Below the pieces are notes generated by a model, which saw only the letters and a list, made by a program, of their open reading frames with translations, had not been told where the DNA came from and ran no database searches. A stretch of DNA of 18,396 bases from Chloroflexota bacterium (lineage in GTDB: Bacteria; Chloroflexota; Dormibacteria; Dormibacterales; Dormibacteraceae), in the NCBI GenBank assembly GCA_005888075.1, contig VBKD01000101.1, positions 1 through 18,396 of the forward strand. Direction: 5' to 3'. This document shows, piece by piece, positions 1-6,955 of this stretch. Both the position numbers and the translations under genes were made by a program. How positions within the stretch are numbered: position 1 is the stretch's first letter; each line of letters starts with the position of its first letter.

Positions 1-1000
1 CGAAGAGGATGGCGACCACCAGCCCTGGCAGCACCGCAAACACGAGCAGCGCGCCGGCCCCGAGCGCCGACAGGATCCCGGCCGACGCCAGGAGGATGCG
101 GCCGGGGTGCTGCTCCTTGGCCACCGCTTCGACCACACGGGGAAACAGCACCTGGCTCACGCTGAGGGTCAGGAAGAACAGGATCGTGCCGATCTTGTTC
201 AGGCCGCCGTAGATTCCGCCCTCGTGGCCGCTCAGATAGTGAACGGCCAGGATGACGTCCTGGTTGTACAGGATCTGGATGCCGATGATGCCGGCGGCCG
301 CAGTGAGCGAGAAGCCGGCCATGACCCTGAGCCTCACCCGTGAAGCGGTCCTCTGGAAGTGGTCACGGAGTGCATACAGGCCGAGACCAAAGCAGACGAC
401 CAGTCCGATGAACACCGCCGCCATCGCGCCTGAGACGGCATATCCGGCTTTCAGCAGAAGGAAGACGGCCGTGGTGCGGATGATCAGCTCGAGCGACAGG
501 TTCAAGGAGAGTGCGGTAAAGCGCTGGAGTCCCTGCAGGATGCCGCGCGGGATGGCGACCTGCCAGATAAGAGCGATTGAGAATCCGAGAATCAGGAGCG
601 GGATGGTCGACCCGATGTGCTCGAACGCCGCGACGGGTCGCGCAAAGAGCGTCGTCACCAGTACGGCCAGCAGCGACGGGATCGCGACGAGCCGGCTCGT
701 TCGCGCGAGCAGCGACCGGACGCCGGTCTCGCCACGTGCCGCGAGCACAGCCGTGTATCGAGCCAGGACGACGACGATGATCAGGGCCGGGCCGGTGCCC
801 ACGGAGTAGACCGCGATGAGGAATGCGACCTGTCCGTAGGTGGCGGGCCCGAGGACACGGCCGGCGATCGCGTGGTACACGAAACCGCCGATTCCCGCTA
901 TGAGGCCGCCGGTGAAAAGGATCAGGTTCTGGCGGACCAACCGGTTCTGCTGGATCTGGGCGAGGCGGCGGCCGAGATCCAGGCGCGCGCCGGTTTGCAC
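1..1000 (-). CDS. Polysaccharide/oligosaccharide flippase, MATE/MurJ-like superfamily (3' end outside window)
   Basis: About 333 codons are open on the - strand and run off the left edge. The product is almost entirely hydrophobic, with a short polar N-terminus (QIQQNRLVRQN) followed by LILFTGGLIAGIGGFVYHAI and the signature LGPATYGQVAF. This is the pattern of Wzx-type or stage V sporulation B-like lipid-linked oligosaccharide translocases, which flip sugar-lipid intermediates across the inner membrane. About nine or ten membrane segments are visible. I start it at GTG (998-1000): a TAAAAT hexamer lies 8 bases upstream and no in-frame ATG is available. An ATG at 1008-1010 preceded by GGGAGG is in another frame. 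It is divergent from a glycosyltransferase, which supports a role in exopolysaccharide or cell-surface glycan export. The exact substrate cannot be read. Confidence 0.85.
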   Translation of the reverse strand, partial: MQTGARLDLGRRLAQIQQNRLVRQNLILFTGGLIAGIGGFVYHAIAGRVLGPATYGQVAFLIAVYSVGTGPALIIVVVLARYTAVLAARGETGVRSLLARTSRLVAIPSLLAVLVTTLFARPVAAFEHIGSTIPLLILGFSIALIWQVAIPRGILQGLQRFTALSLNLSLELIIRTTAVFLLLKAGYAVSGAMAAVFIGLVVCFGLGLYALRDHFQRTASRVRLRVMAGFSLTAAAGIIGIQILYNQDVILAVHYLSGHEGGIYGGLNKIGTILFFLTLSVSQVLFPRVVEAVAKEQHPGRILLASAGILSALGAGALLVFAVLPGLVVAILF

Positions 1001-1008
1001 TCCGTGGC

Positions 1009-1014
1009 ATTTTA
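1009..1014 (-). promoter_or_regulatory. Putative -10 element of the flippase gene (leaderless type)
   Basis: On the - strand this reads TAAAAT, five of six bases of the bacterial -10 consensus. It is followed by 8 bases and then the GTG start at 1000. The predicted transcript would begin at or very near the start codon. No convincing -35 hexamer is seen. Confidence 0.5.
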
Positions 1015-1020
1015 GCCGCC

Positions 1021-1032
1021 TCCCGAAAGGGA
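1021..1032. repeat. Small inverted repeat between divergent starts
   Basis: TCCC-GAAA-GGGA is a perfect 4-base stem with a GNRA-type loop. It lies between the two opposed -10-like hexamers of the flippase and the glycosyltransferase. It could be an operator or chance; the stem is short. Confidence 0.25.
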
Positions 1033-1036
1033 TAAT
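1031..1036 (+). promoter_or_regulatory. Putative -10 element of the glycosyltransferase gene
   Basis: GATAAT (five of six matches to TATAAT) ends 9 bases before the ATG at 1046. There is no good Shine-Dalgarno sequence at normal distance, so a leaderless or nearly leaderless mRNA is likely. The only 45 bases between the two divergent genes would hold both promoters. Confidence 0.45.
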
Positions 1037-1045
1037 TCGCTGGCG

Positions 1046-1936
1046 ATGCCCGAGCAGAAGCCAATCGTCTCGGCGCTGGTGGTGAGCCGGAACTCCAAGG
1101 ACCAGCTCCTGGAGTGTCTCCACGCGTTCTTCGCGAGCGCGGATACACCCGTTCAGGCGGTGGTGGTCGACAACGCTTCCTCAGACGGCTCCGCCGCCGC
1201 GGTCACCGACGAGTTTCCGCAGGCGACCGTCATCGTGCAGCCAAAGAACCTCGGCTATGGCCGCGCGGCCAATCTCGGCTTGGAGCGCTGCGAAGGTCGC
1301 TTCGTCCTGCTCCTGAGCCCGGACGTGATCGTGGACGCGCAATGCGTCGGGCGGCTCGCCGACTTCTTGCTGACCAGACCCGACGCCGGCGCCGTGGGGC
1401 CGCGTCTGGTGCTGCCGGACGGCCATATCGATCCGGACGCGCGGAGATCATTTCCCAGCCCGAGCTCGCTCTTCTACCAAACGGTCGGCCTGAGCAAACT
1501 CTTTCCCAGGAGCCGCCGGTTCGGCCGCTACAACATGGGGCACATTCGGGACACGGAGCCGCATGAGATGGATGCAGGCACCGCGGCGTGCTTGATGGTG
1601 CGAAAGTCGGCGCTGGATCGCATCGGAAATTTCGACCCGCGCTACTTCATGTTCGGCGAGGACCTGGACCTCTGCTACCGGCTGAAGCTGGGTGGCTGGA
1701 AGGTGTTCTACGTGCCCGGAGCCAGTGCTACACACAACGTTCGGCCGGTTTCGGCTGACCGGCAGAGGCAGATCGCGTACGAGCGTCACCGGGCGATGTG
1801 GATGTACCACTTCAAGCATCACTCCGAGGACGTCTCCGCGTTTGGCAACGGTCTTGTCTGGGCACAGATTTGGGGGCGCTACGCGGCGGTCCGCGTTCGC
1901 GACATGATCAAGAGACCCGGCCACCAAGCGACCTAG
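1046..1936 (+). CDS. GT2 family glycosyltransferase (WbbL/rhamnosyltransferase-like)
   Basis: 296 residues, a normal length for this family. The GT-A nucleotide-sugar fold starts with SALVVSRN (9-16). VVDNASSDG (40-48) binds the nucleotide, LLSPD (89-93) is the variant metal-binding motif seen in WbbL-like enzymes (usually LNPD), and FGEDLDLCYR (203-212) holds the catalytic acidic pair, followed by a conserved ATHN (H230). These enzymes transfer a sugar, often rhamnose, from a nucleotide donor to a lipid-linked or polysaccharide acceptor on the cytoplasmic face of the membrane. No membrane segment is seen. Its divergent neighbour is a flippase, consistent with surface glycan assembly. Family assignment is secure; donor and acceptor are unknown. 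Confidence 0.9.
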   Translation: MPEQKPIVSALVVSRNSKDQLLECLHAFFASADTPVQAVVVDNASSDGSAAAVTDEFPQATVIVQPKNLGYGRAANLGLERCEGRFVLLLSPDVIVDAQCVGRLADFLLTRPDAGAVGPRLVLPDGHIDPDARRSFPSPSSLFYQTVGLSKLFPRSRRFGRYNMGHIRDTEPHEMDAGTAACLMVRKSALDRIGNFDPRYFMFGEDLDLCYRLKLGGWKVFYVPGASATHNVRPVSADRQRQIAYERHRAMWMYHFKHHSEDVSAFGNGLVWAQIWGRYAAVRVRDMIKRPGHQAT

Positions 1937-1948
1937 AGACTTCCCCCG

Positions 1949-2848
1949 ATGTACCACCAGATTTCCCGCAACAAGCGAAACAGCGCGATCGTGATCATTG
2001 GCTTTCTCCTGGTCTGGCTGCTTGCCGGCGCGATCATCGGGGCGATCGCCTACGGTTCGGGCGGCGCGATCACCGGGGCGATCATCCTGCTGCTCCTCGG
2101 CATCGGCGCAGCGATGTTCTCCTACTACCTGGGATCCGCGACCGTGCTGGCGGCGGCCGGCGCGCGGGAGGCTGATCCACGGCAGTTTCAGCAGCTCTAC
2201 AACATCGTCCAGACCCTGGCCATCGGTGATGGGCTGCCGGTGCCGAAGGTCTACATCATCGAGGACCCGAGCCCGAACGCCTTCGCCACCGGTCGCGATC
2301 CGAACCATGCGGCCGTGACCGTGACGACGGGCCTGCTTGGGATGATGAACCGCGAAGAGCTCGAGGGCGTTCTCGCGCACGAGATGAGCCACGTGAAGAA
2401 CTACGACGTGCGCTTGCTGCTCGTGGTCACGACGATGATCGGCCTCGCGGCCCTCATCGCCAGCATGTATTGGAACGGAGCCTGGCGCATCCGTAGCCGC
2501 GATGACCGCGCCGTGATCATCGTGTTCGCGATCGGCCTGATCTTCACTCTGATCGCGTTCCTGGTCGGTCCGCTGATGCAGCTTGCGCTGTCGCGCCAGC
2601 GCGAATCACTCGCGGATGTGAGTGGGGTGGATCTGACCCGCAACCCCGCCGGCCTGATCAGCGCGCTCAAGAAGATCGCGCAGAACGACAAGCCACCCGA
2701 GCGCTTCAACCACGCGGTCGCGGCGATGATGATCGACAACCCGACGGAGCATCACGGCAGCTTCTTCAACCACCTGTTCGACACCCACCCGCCGATCGAA
2801 GAACGCATAGCGGCTCTGGAGAGAATCGCCAGCGTCCAACAGACCTAG
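1949..2848 (+). CDS. htpX: HtpX-like M48 family membrane zinc metalloprotease
   Basis: 299 residues. Two N-terminal membrane segments (about 15-35 and 40-60) precede the protease domain. PNAFATG (109-115) and the zinc motif HEMSH (144-148) are followed by two more hydrophobic spans (about 157-172 and 188-210). The likely third zinc ligand is E219 in RQRESLAD, and the C-terminal FDTHPPIEERI is typical of HtpX. HtpX cleaves damaged or misfolded membrane proteins, with its active site on the cytoplasmic side. It starts 12 bases after the glycosyltransferase stop, so the two may be co-transcribed, though no functional link is obvious. Its stop is 3 bases from the convergent xseB stop, leaving no room for a terminator. 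Confidence 0.93.
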   Translation: MYHQISRNKRNSAIVIIGFLLVWLLAGAIIGAIAYGSGGAITGAIILLLLGIGAAMFSYYLGSATVLAAAGAREADPRQFQQLYNIVQTLAIGDGLPVPKVYIIEDPSPNAFATGRDPNHAAVTVTTGLLGMMNREELEGVLAHEMSHVKNYDVRLLLVVTTMIGLAALIASMYWNGAWRIRSRDDRAVIIVFAIGLIFTLIAFLVGPLMQLALSRQRESLADVSGVDLTRNPAGLISALKKIAQNDKPPERFNHAVAAMMIDNPTEHHGSFFNHLFDTHPPIEERIAALERIASVQQT

Positions 2849-2851
2849 GTC

Positions 2852-3052
2852 TTACTCGGGCGCTTCTGGTTCCGCCCTGACCTCGATCTTCTTGCGAGCC
2901 GCTTCCAGCCTCTCCGTGCACACCTTCAGGTAGATGCGCGCTTCCTCGACCGCCGCGAGGGCGCCTTCCAATGAAAGGTCGCCGTCTTCCAGCAGCTTCA
3001 GCTTCTCGTCGAGCTTCTCGAGCGCCTGCTCATAGGTCAGGTCCTGACTCAC
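2852..3052 (-). CDS. xseB: Exodeoxyribonuclease VII small subunit
   Basis: 66 residues, typical for XseB. It shows the family pattern LTYEQALEKLDEKLKLLEDGDLSLE in abbreviated form: YEQALEKLDE near residue 8, LEDGDLSLEGAL near 21, then a helix ending in CTERLEAARKKIEV. Several XseB subunits bind each XseA to form the nuclease, which degrades single-stranded DNA from both ends and matters in mismatch repair and repair of DNA-protein crosslinks. The GTG start overlaps the xseA stop as GTGA (3049-3052), which indicates translational coupling and supports this start. Confidence 0.93.
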   Translation of the reverse strand: MSQDLTYEQALEKLDEKLKLLEDGDLSLEGALAAVEEARIYLKVCTERLEAARKKIEVRAEPEAPE

Positions 3053-4398
3053 GATTCGACTCTCTCCACGCGAGCGCCCAAACGGCCGGCCCCTAGACGG
3101 ATCCGGATCTTGCGGTCGACCGAGGTCATGCCAGCCGAGCGGATCACGGCGCCGGATTCCGCGTCTTGCGTGATGCTGTATCCGCGTGAGAGCACCGCAT
3201 CCGGGCTCAACGCCACGAGCCTCTGGCGTCGATGCTCGAGGCCGCGCGTCGCGGCGGCGAATCGCTCGGTGAGCGCGCGATCGAGCCGGTCGGAAGCACG
3301 CCGAGACGCCAGCGCGTTGCGAGCCCGAACCAGCCGGGCGCCGGCTGCGCCCTCGAGTCGCCGGCGCCGGTCGCGAAGTGACTCGTCGCGCCGGGTGGCC
3401 TGTGCAATTGGGCTGAGCCGGCTGAGCTCGGACGACGCCCTCGCGAGCCGCTCCGAGCGGACGCGGACCAGGGCGGGGAGCAATTGGAGGATGCGCTGTC
3501 TCTTCAGCGCGAGGCGCTCGGCTTCACGCGAGACCCGCCGGGCTATCTCGCGGTCGACGCGACGCTCACGCTCGCGCAGCTGGATGAGCAGGTCCGCCTT
3601 CTTGGGCACGACGCGCGAACCCGCTTCGGTTGGCGTGCGGCACTCCGCGTCGCCGACCAGGTCGGCCACCGTTCGGTCGGAGGTGTGACCAAGCGCGGTC
3701 ACCACCGGCAGCCGCGAGTCGAGGATGGCGCGCGCCACCAGCTCAGTGTTGAAGGCGTACATCTCTTCGAAGCTGCCGCCGCCTCGCGCGAGGACGATCA
3801 CGTCGGCGAGGTTCTCCTGGTTGCAGCGGCGGAGCGCCCTGGCGATGCTCATCGGCGCGCTCGCGCCCTGGACCTGCACCGGGTAAACGACAATGGCCAT
3901 GTTCGGATACCGGTCCCAGATCGTCTCTTGCAGGTCGTGGATCACCGCGCCCGTCGGCGACGTGAGGAGCGCGATGTTGTGAGGCAGAAACGGGAGTCGG
4001 CGCTTGCGCGCGGGGTCGAAGGCGCCCTCCAGCTCGAGGCGTCGCTTCAGCTCCTCCAGCCGCGCCCGCAGCTTGCCGACGTCGTCGAACTCGACCTGGT
4101 CGACGACGAAGCGGAGGCGTCCGTACTGTGCCCAGAAGTCGACCTTGCCGCGGAAGATGAAGACCTGGCCGTCTTCGGGCAAGGTGGAAACGCGCCGCGC
4201 GTCATCGGCGAAGAGGAAGGCCTCGAGGACGCTCTGCCCGTCGCGGATGGCAAAGCTGTAGTGGCCTTTCCCGCCCTGCTTCATGCCGCTGACCTCGCCC
4301 TTCAATAGGACGGCGGTGAGGGGGCGGAGCTCGCGCCTGATCTCATTGGCGAGCTCGCTGACTGTGTAAGGCCGCTGAGCCTCCTCGGGTTTCAGCAC
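3049..4398 (-). CDS. xseA: Exodeoxyribonuclease VII large subunit
   Basis: 449 residues, normal length. The N-terminal OB-fold (about 10-105) contains YTVSELANEI and KGEVSG, for single-stranded DNA binding. The catalytic domain follows, with LPHNIALLTSPTGAVIHD (138-155), ARGGGSFEEMYAFN (204-217) and ALGHTSD (235-241), then TPTEAG (255-260). A long Arg-rich coiled coil (about 265-390), which holds XseB in other bacteria, ends in LSRGYSIT. It acts with XseB, encoded next in the same operon. The start is GTG at 4396-4398, preceded by TAAGCT 6 bases upstream and no Shine-Dalgarno sequence. It begins 15 bases after the moaA stop and may have its own promoter. Confidence 0.95.
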   Translation of the reverse strand: MLKPEEAQRPYTVSELANEIRRELRPLTAVLLKGEVSGMKQGGKGHYSFAIRDGQSVLEAFLFADDARRVSTLPEDGQVFIFRGKVDFWAQYGRLRFVVDQVEFDDVGKLRARLEELKRRLELEGAFDPARKRRLPFLPHNIALLTSPTGAVIHDLQETIWDRYPNMAIVVYPVQVQGASAPMSIARALRRCNQENLADVIVLARGGGSFEEMYAFNTELVARAILDSRLPVVTALGHTSDRTVADLVGDAECRTPTEAGSRVVPKKADLLIQLRERERRVDREIARRVSREAERLALKRQRILQLLPALVRVRSERLARASSELSRLSPIAQATRRDESLRDRRRRLEGAAGARLVRARNALASRRASDRLDRALTERFAAATRGLEHRRQRLVALSPDAVLSRGYSITQDAESGAVIRSAGMTSVDRKIRIRLGAGRLGARVERVES

Positions 4399-4404
4399 CG
4401 GACC

Positions 4405-4410
4405 AGCTTA
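4405..4410 (-). promoter_or_regulatory. Putative -10 element of xseA (leaderless type)
   Basis: On the - strand TAAGCT (TANNNT) is followed by 6 bases and the GTG start of xseA. It lies in the 15-base gap after the moaA stop. Position relative to the start matches the other leaderless-type sites in this window. Confidence 0.4.
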
Positions 4411-4413
4411 GGG

Positions 4414-5412
4414 TCAGCCGCCTATTTGGGACATCGACTTTCCTGGCTTGACGAAGCCAGGTTGGTTGATGAGGTGGCCTTCTTCCTTGCGCCAGATCGC
4501 GGCTTCGATCACGCCGCCTAGGTGATCATCGGAAACCCCCGAGCGCATCAGCTCGCGGAGCGGGGTCTCGTGCAGCGAGAAGAGGCAAGTTCGCAAGCCG
4601 CCCTCGGCGGTGAGCCGGATGCGGTTGCACGTGGTGCAGAACGCCTGGCTCACCGACGAGATGAACCCGACGCCGCCCGGGGCTCCATCAGCAAATTTGA
4701 AGCGAGTCGCCGGGCCCGGTCTGGTATCGGCAAACGGGACCAGCGGGAACTGGTCTTCGATCTGCTCCTGTATGCGAAGGCTTGGCACCACCTGCTCGTT
4801 GGTCCAGATGTTGTCGCCGTCAAGCGGCATGAATTCGATGAAGCGCACCTCATAACCCTCATCACGGGCGAGGCGCGCGAAATCGACCACCTCGTCGTCG
4901 TTGCGGCCCTTCATGACGACCATGTTCAGCTTGATCGGCCACAGGCCGGCCTCGCGCGCGGCCTGGATGCCGTCCATGACGCGTCCGTACGCATCGCTGC
5001 GAGCCAGCCCCTCGAAGCGGTCCATGTGCAGCGTGTCGAGCGAGATGTTGATGCGCTTCAACCCGGCCTCTTTCAAAGCCAATGCCTTCTGGCGCAGGAG
5101 GACCCCGTTGGTCGTCATCGTGATGTCGAGCGTCGGATCGATCGAGTTGATCATCCCCACGAGCTCTTCCACCTTGACGCGCACCAGCGGTTCGCCACCG
5201 GTGAGCCGGATCGTGCGCACGCCATACCGGTCCACGAAAAGGCGCGCGAGGCGGGCGATCTCTTCGAATCGAAGGATGTCGTCGCGCTTCAGCCAGTGCA
5301 GTCCTTCAGCGGGCATGCAGTAGATGCACCGGAAGTTGCAGCGGTCAGTGACCGAGATCCTGAGATCGTCCGCAACCCGGCCGAAGGAGTCGATAAGCCT
5401 CCGGTTCCGCAT
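4414..5412 (-). CDS. moaA: GTP 3',8-cyclase (molybdenum cofactor biosynthesis protein A)
   Basis: 332 residues. This radical SAM enzyme converts GTP to 3',8-cyclo-7,8-dihydro-GTP, the first step of molybdopterin synthesis, in the cytoplasm. The N-terminal [4Fe-4S] motif is C25-x3-C29-x2-C32 in TDRCNFRCIYCMP. SAM-binding TGGEPL (71-76) follows. The C-terminal cluster uses C259, C262 and C276 (FCTTCNR and LRTC). The terminal Gly-Gly (SQIGG), essential in MoaA, is present, so the gene looks intact. The molybdenum hydroxylase genes at 11473-15300 are an obvious user of the cofactor. It is divergent from an acyl-CoA operon. The ATG at 5412 is 7 bases from a TATCAT hexamer and has no Shine-Dalgarno sequence. 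Confidence 0.97.
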   Translation of the reverse strand: MRNRRLIDSFGRVADDLRISVTDRCNFRCIYCMPAEGLHWLKRDDILRFEEIARLARLFVDRYGVRTIRLTGGEPLVRVKVEELVGMINSIDPTLDITMTTNGVLLRQKALALKEAGLKRINISLDTLHMDRFEGLARSDAYGRVMDGIQAAREAGLWPIKLNMVVMKGRNDDEVVDFARLARDEGYEVRFIEFMPLDGDNIWTNEQVVPSLRIQEQIEDQFPLVPFADTRPGPATRFKFADGAPGGVGFISSVSQAFCTTCNRIRLTAEGGLRTCLFSLHETPLRELMRSGVSDDHLGGVIEAAIWRKEEGHLINQPGFVKPGKSMSQIGG

Positions 5413-5419
5413 TTAGCCG

Positions 5420-5425
5420 ATGATA
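5420..5425 (-). promoter_or_regulatory. Putative -10 element of moaA (leaderless type)
   Basis: On the - strand TATCAT (five of six to consensus) is followed by 7 bases and the moaA ATG. The same bases include the first possible ATG (5420) of the divergent crotonase gene, so the two transcription units share almost no regulatory space. Confidence 0.5.
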
Positions 5426-5431
5426 CCCACG

Positions 5432-6205
5432 ATGGCCTACGAGCACATCCTCGTGGAGGTCGAGCCGCCGATCGCGACGATCACGCTCAACCGGCCGAAG
5501 GTGCTCAACGCGCTCAGCCCAGAGCTGATCCGCGAGGTGACCGCGGCGCTGGCCGAGCTCGAGCGCGATGACGAGGTGCGCGCGGTCGTGCTCACCGGCG
5601 GTCCCAAGGTGTTTGCGGCAGGCGCCGACATCAGCGACATGGCCGACCGCACGGCGGTCGAGCAGTTGAACCGCGACCAGACCGGGGCCTGGGCGAGCAT
5701 CGCCTCATTCAGCAAGCCCCTCGTCGCGGCGGTCAGCGGCTACGCGCTGGGGGGCGGTTGCGAGCTGGTTCTGATGTGCGATCTGGTCATCGCCGGCGAC
5801 ACCGCACGGATCGGCCAGCCCGAGATCAACATCGGTGTCATCCCGGGCGCCGGCGGAACCCAGCGGTGGCCCCGCACCGCCGGCAAGTACGCGGCGATGG
5901 AGATCGTGCTCTCCGGCGCTCCGGTGACCGCGCGCCGAGCGTATGAGCTTGGGATCGTCAACAAGGTTGTGCCGGCCGAGATGACGATCGAGATCGCGAA
6001 GCGCACCGCCCGCCAGCTGGCGGAAAAGCCGCCCCTGGCCCTGCGGATGGCGAAGGAGGCCGTCTTGAGGTCGTTCGAGACCCCGCTCACTGAAGGCTTG
6101 GCCGCCGAACGCCAGAGCTTCTACTTTTTATTTGCGACCGAAGACCAGAAAGAAGGCATGCACGCATTCCTCGAGAAGCGGAAGGGTGCGTTCAAAGGCA
6201 GGTGA
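5432..6205 (+). CDS. Enoyl-CoA hydratase (crotonase family)
   Basis: 257 residues from the ATG at 5432. An in-frame ATG at 5420 adds MIPT, but family members begin close to MAYEHILVE, so I prefer the second. Enoyl-CoA hydratases add water to the 2,3 double bond of acyl-CoA in beta-oxidation. Both catalytic glutamates of classical crotonase are present: E111 in ALGGGCELVLMCD and E131 in GQPEINIGVIPGAGGTQR (corresponding to rat E144 and E164). The oxyanion-hole region is FAAGADISDM, and the C-terminus EDQKEGMHAFLEKRK is also typical. It is the first gene of an operon with a second crotonase, a thiolase and menG. A true hydratase is likely; chain-length or substrate preference is not readable. 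Confidence 0.93.
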   Translation: MAYEHILVEVEPPIATITLNRPKVLNALSPELIREVTAALAELERDDEVRAVVLTGGPKVFAAGADISDMADRTAVEQLNRDQTGAWASIASFSKPLVAAVSGYALGGGCELVLMCDLVIAGDTARIGQPEINIGVIPGAGGTQRWPRTAGKYAAMEIVLSGAPVTARRAYELGIVNKVVPAEMTIEIAKRTARQLAEKPPLALRMAKEAVLRSFETPLTEGLAAERQSFYFLFATEDQKEGMHAFLEKRKGAFKGR

Positions 6206-6208
6206 GAG

Positions 6209-6955
6209 ATGGCCACGGAAGTTGACCGGCACGTAAAGCTCGAGATCGAAAACGGAGTCGGCTGGATCACGCTCAACCGCCCCGAAAAGATGAACGCGAT
6301 CGGCGCAGTGACCAGGCGCCAGCTCGCGGAGGCGATCAAGCAGGCCGATCGCGACGACTCAGTCCGTGTCCTGGTGCTGACCGGGACAGGTCGCGCCTTC
6401 AGCTCCGGCGCCGATGTCACGGAGATGGTTGACATGCCGATGCTGTCCCGGCTTCGCACGATGGCCAAGCCAGTGATCGCGTCGATGAACGGACCGGCGG
6501 TAGGCATCGGGGCGAGCTTCGCGCTCGCATGCGATATCCGTATCGCCACGCCAGAGTCCTACCTCATGGAAGCCTTCGTGAACATCGGCCTGGCGCCAGA
6601 CGGCGGGGTGAGCTGGTTGCTGCCCCGATTGGCGGGTACCGGCATCGCGTACGAGATGTTCTTCACCGGGAAGCCGCTGCAGGCGGTGGACGCTGCCCGG
6701 CTGGGTGTGATCAACCGCCTGGTTCCCGCCGAGCGCCTGGAGGCGGAGGTGCGTGAGCTGGCCAACGAGCTTGCGACCCAGCCCCGGCTCGCGATGGCGG
6801 CGGCCAAGCGGGCGGTGAACTACGCGCTCGAGTCGAGCTTTGATGAAGCCCTTGAATTCGAGTCGTACCTGCAGGAGGCCCAAACCGCGAGTCCCGAGTT
6901 CGCGGAGGGTGTGCAGGCCTTTCTGGCCCGGCGCTCCAACAAGTCCAACAAGTAG
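6209..6955 (+). CDS. Crotonase-family enoyl-CoA hydratase/isomerase, PaaG-like
   Basis: 248 residues. The crotonase fold is clear: WITLNRPEKMNAI (19-31), oxyanion loop FSSGADVTEM, then AVGIGASFALACD (97-109) and FVNIGLAPDGGVSWLLPRL. The first catalytic Glu of hydratases is replaced (S103 by alignment), while D131 in APDGG matches the Asp used by PaaG-type isomerases such as 1,2-epoxyphenylacetyl-CoA isomerase. An isomerase or ring-modified acyl-CoA reaction is therefore more likely than simple hydration. The loop between TEMVD and RTMAKPVIA looks shorter than usual. It starts 3 bases after the previous stop, with AGG upstream. The last codons hold a 9-base tandem duplication giving SNKSNK. 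The exact substrate is unknown. Confidence 0.85.
   Translation: MATEVDRHVKLEIENGVGWITLNRPEKMNAIGAVTRRQLAEAIKQADRDDSVRVLVLTGTGRAFSSGADVTEMVDMPMLSRLRTMAKPVIASMNGPAVGIGASFALACDIRIATPESYLMEAFVNIGLAPDGGVSWLLPRLAGTGIAYEMFFTGKPLQAVDAARLGVINRLVPAERLEAEVRELANELATQPRLAMAAAKRAVNYALESSFDEALEFESYLQEAQTASPEFAEGVQAFLARRSNKSNK
6935..6952 (+). repeat. Tandem 9-base duplication at the 3' end of the PaaG-like gene
   Basis: TCCAACAAG occurs twice in a row directly before the TAG stop, encoding SNKSNK. It looks like a recent slippage duplication and is unlikely to affect the folded domain. Confidence 0.7.

Noticed and set aside
363..1148. Open frame on the - strand with a good Shine-Dalgarno (GGGAGG) before the ATG at 1010
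   Set aside because: Its product is Arg/Pro-rich low-complexity with no domain. The overlapping frame from GTG 1000 encodes a convincing membrane flippase, and the ATG is part of its -10 hexamer.
3484..5571. Long + strand open frames opposite xseA and moaA
   Set aside because: They are antisense to genes with complete catalytic motifs and show the Asp/Glu/His/Arg-rich make-up typical of high-GC shadow frames.
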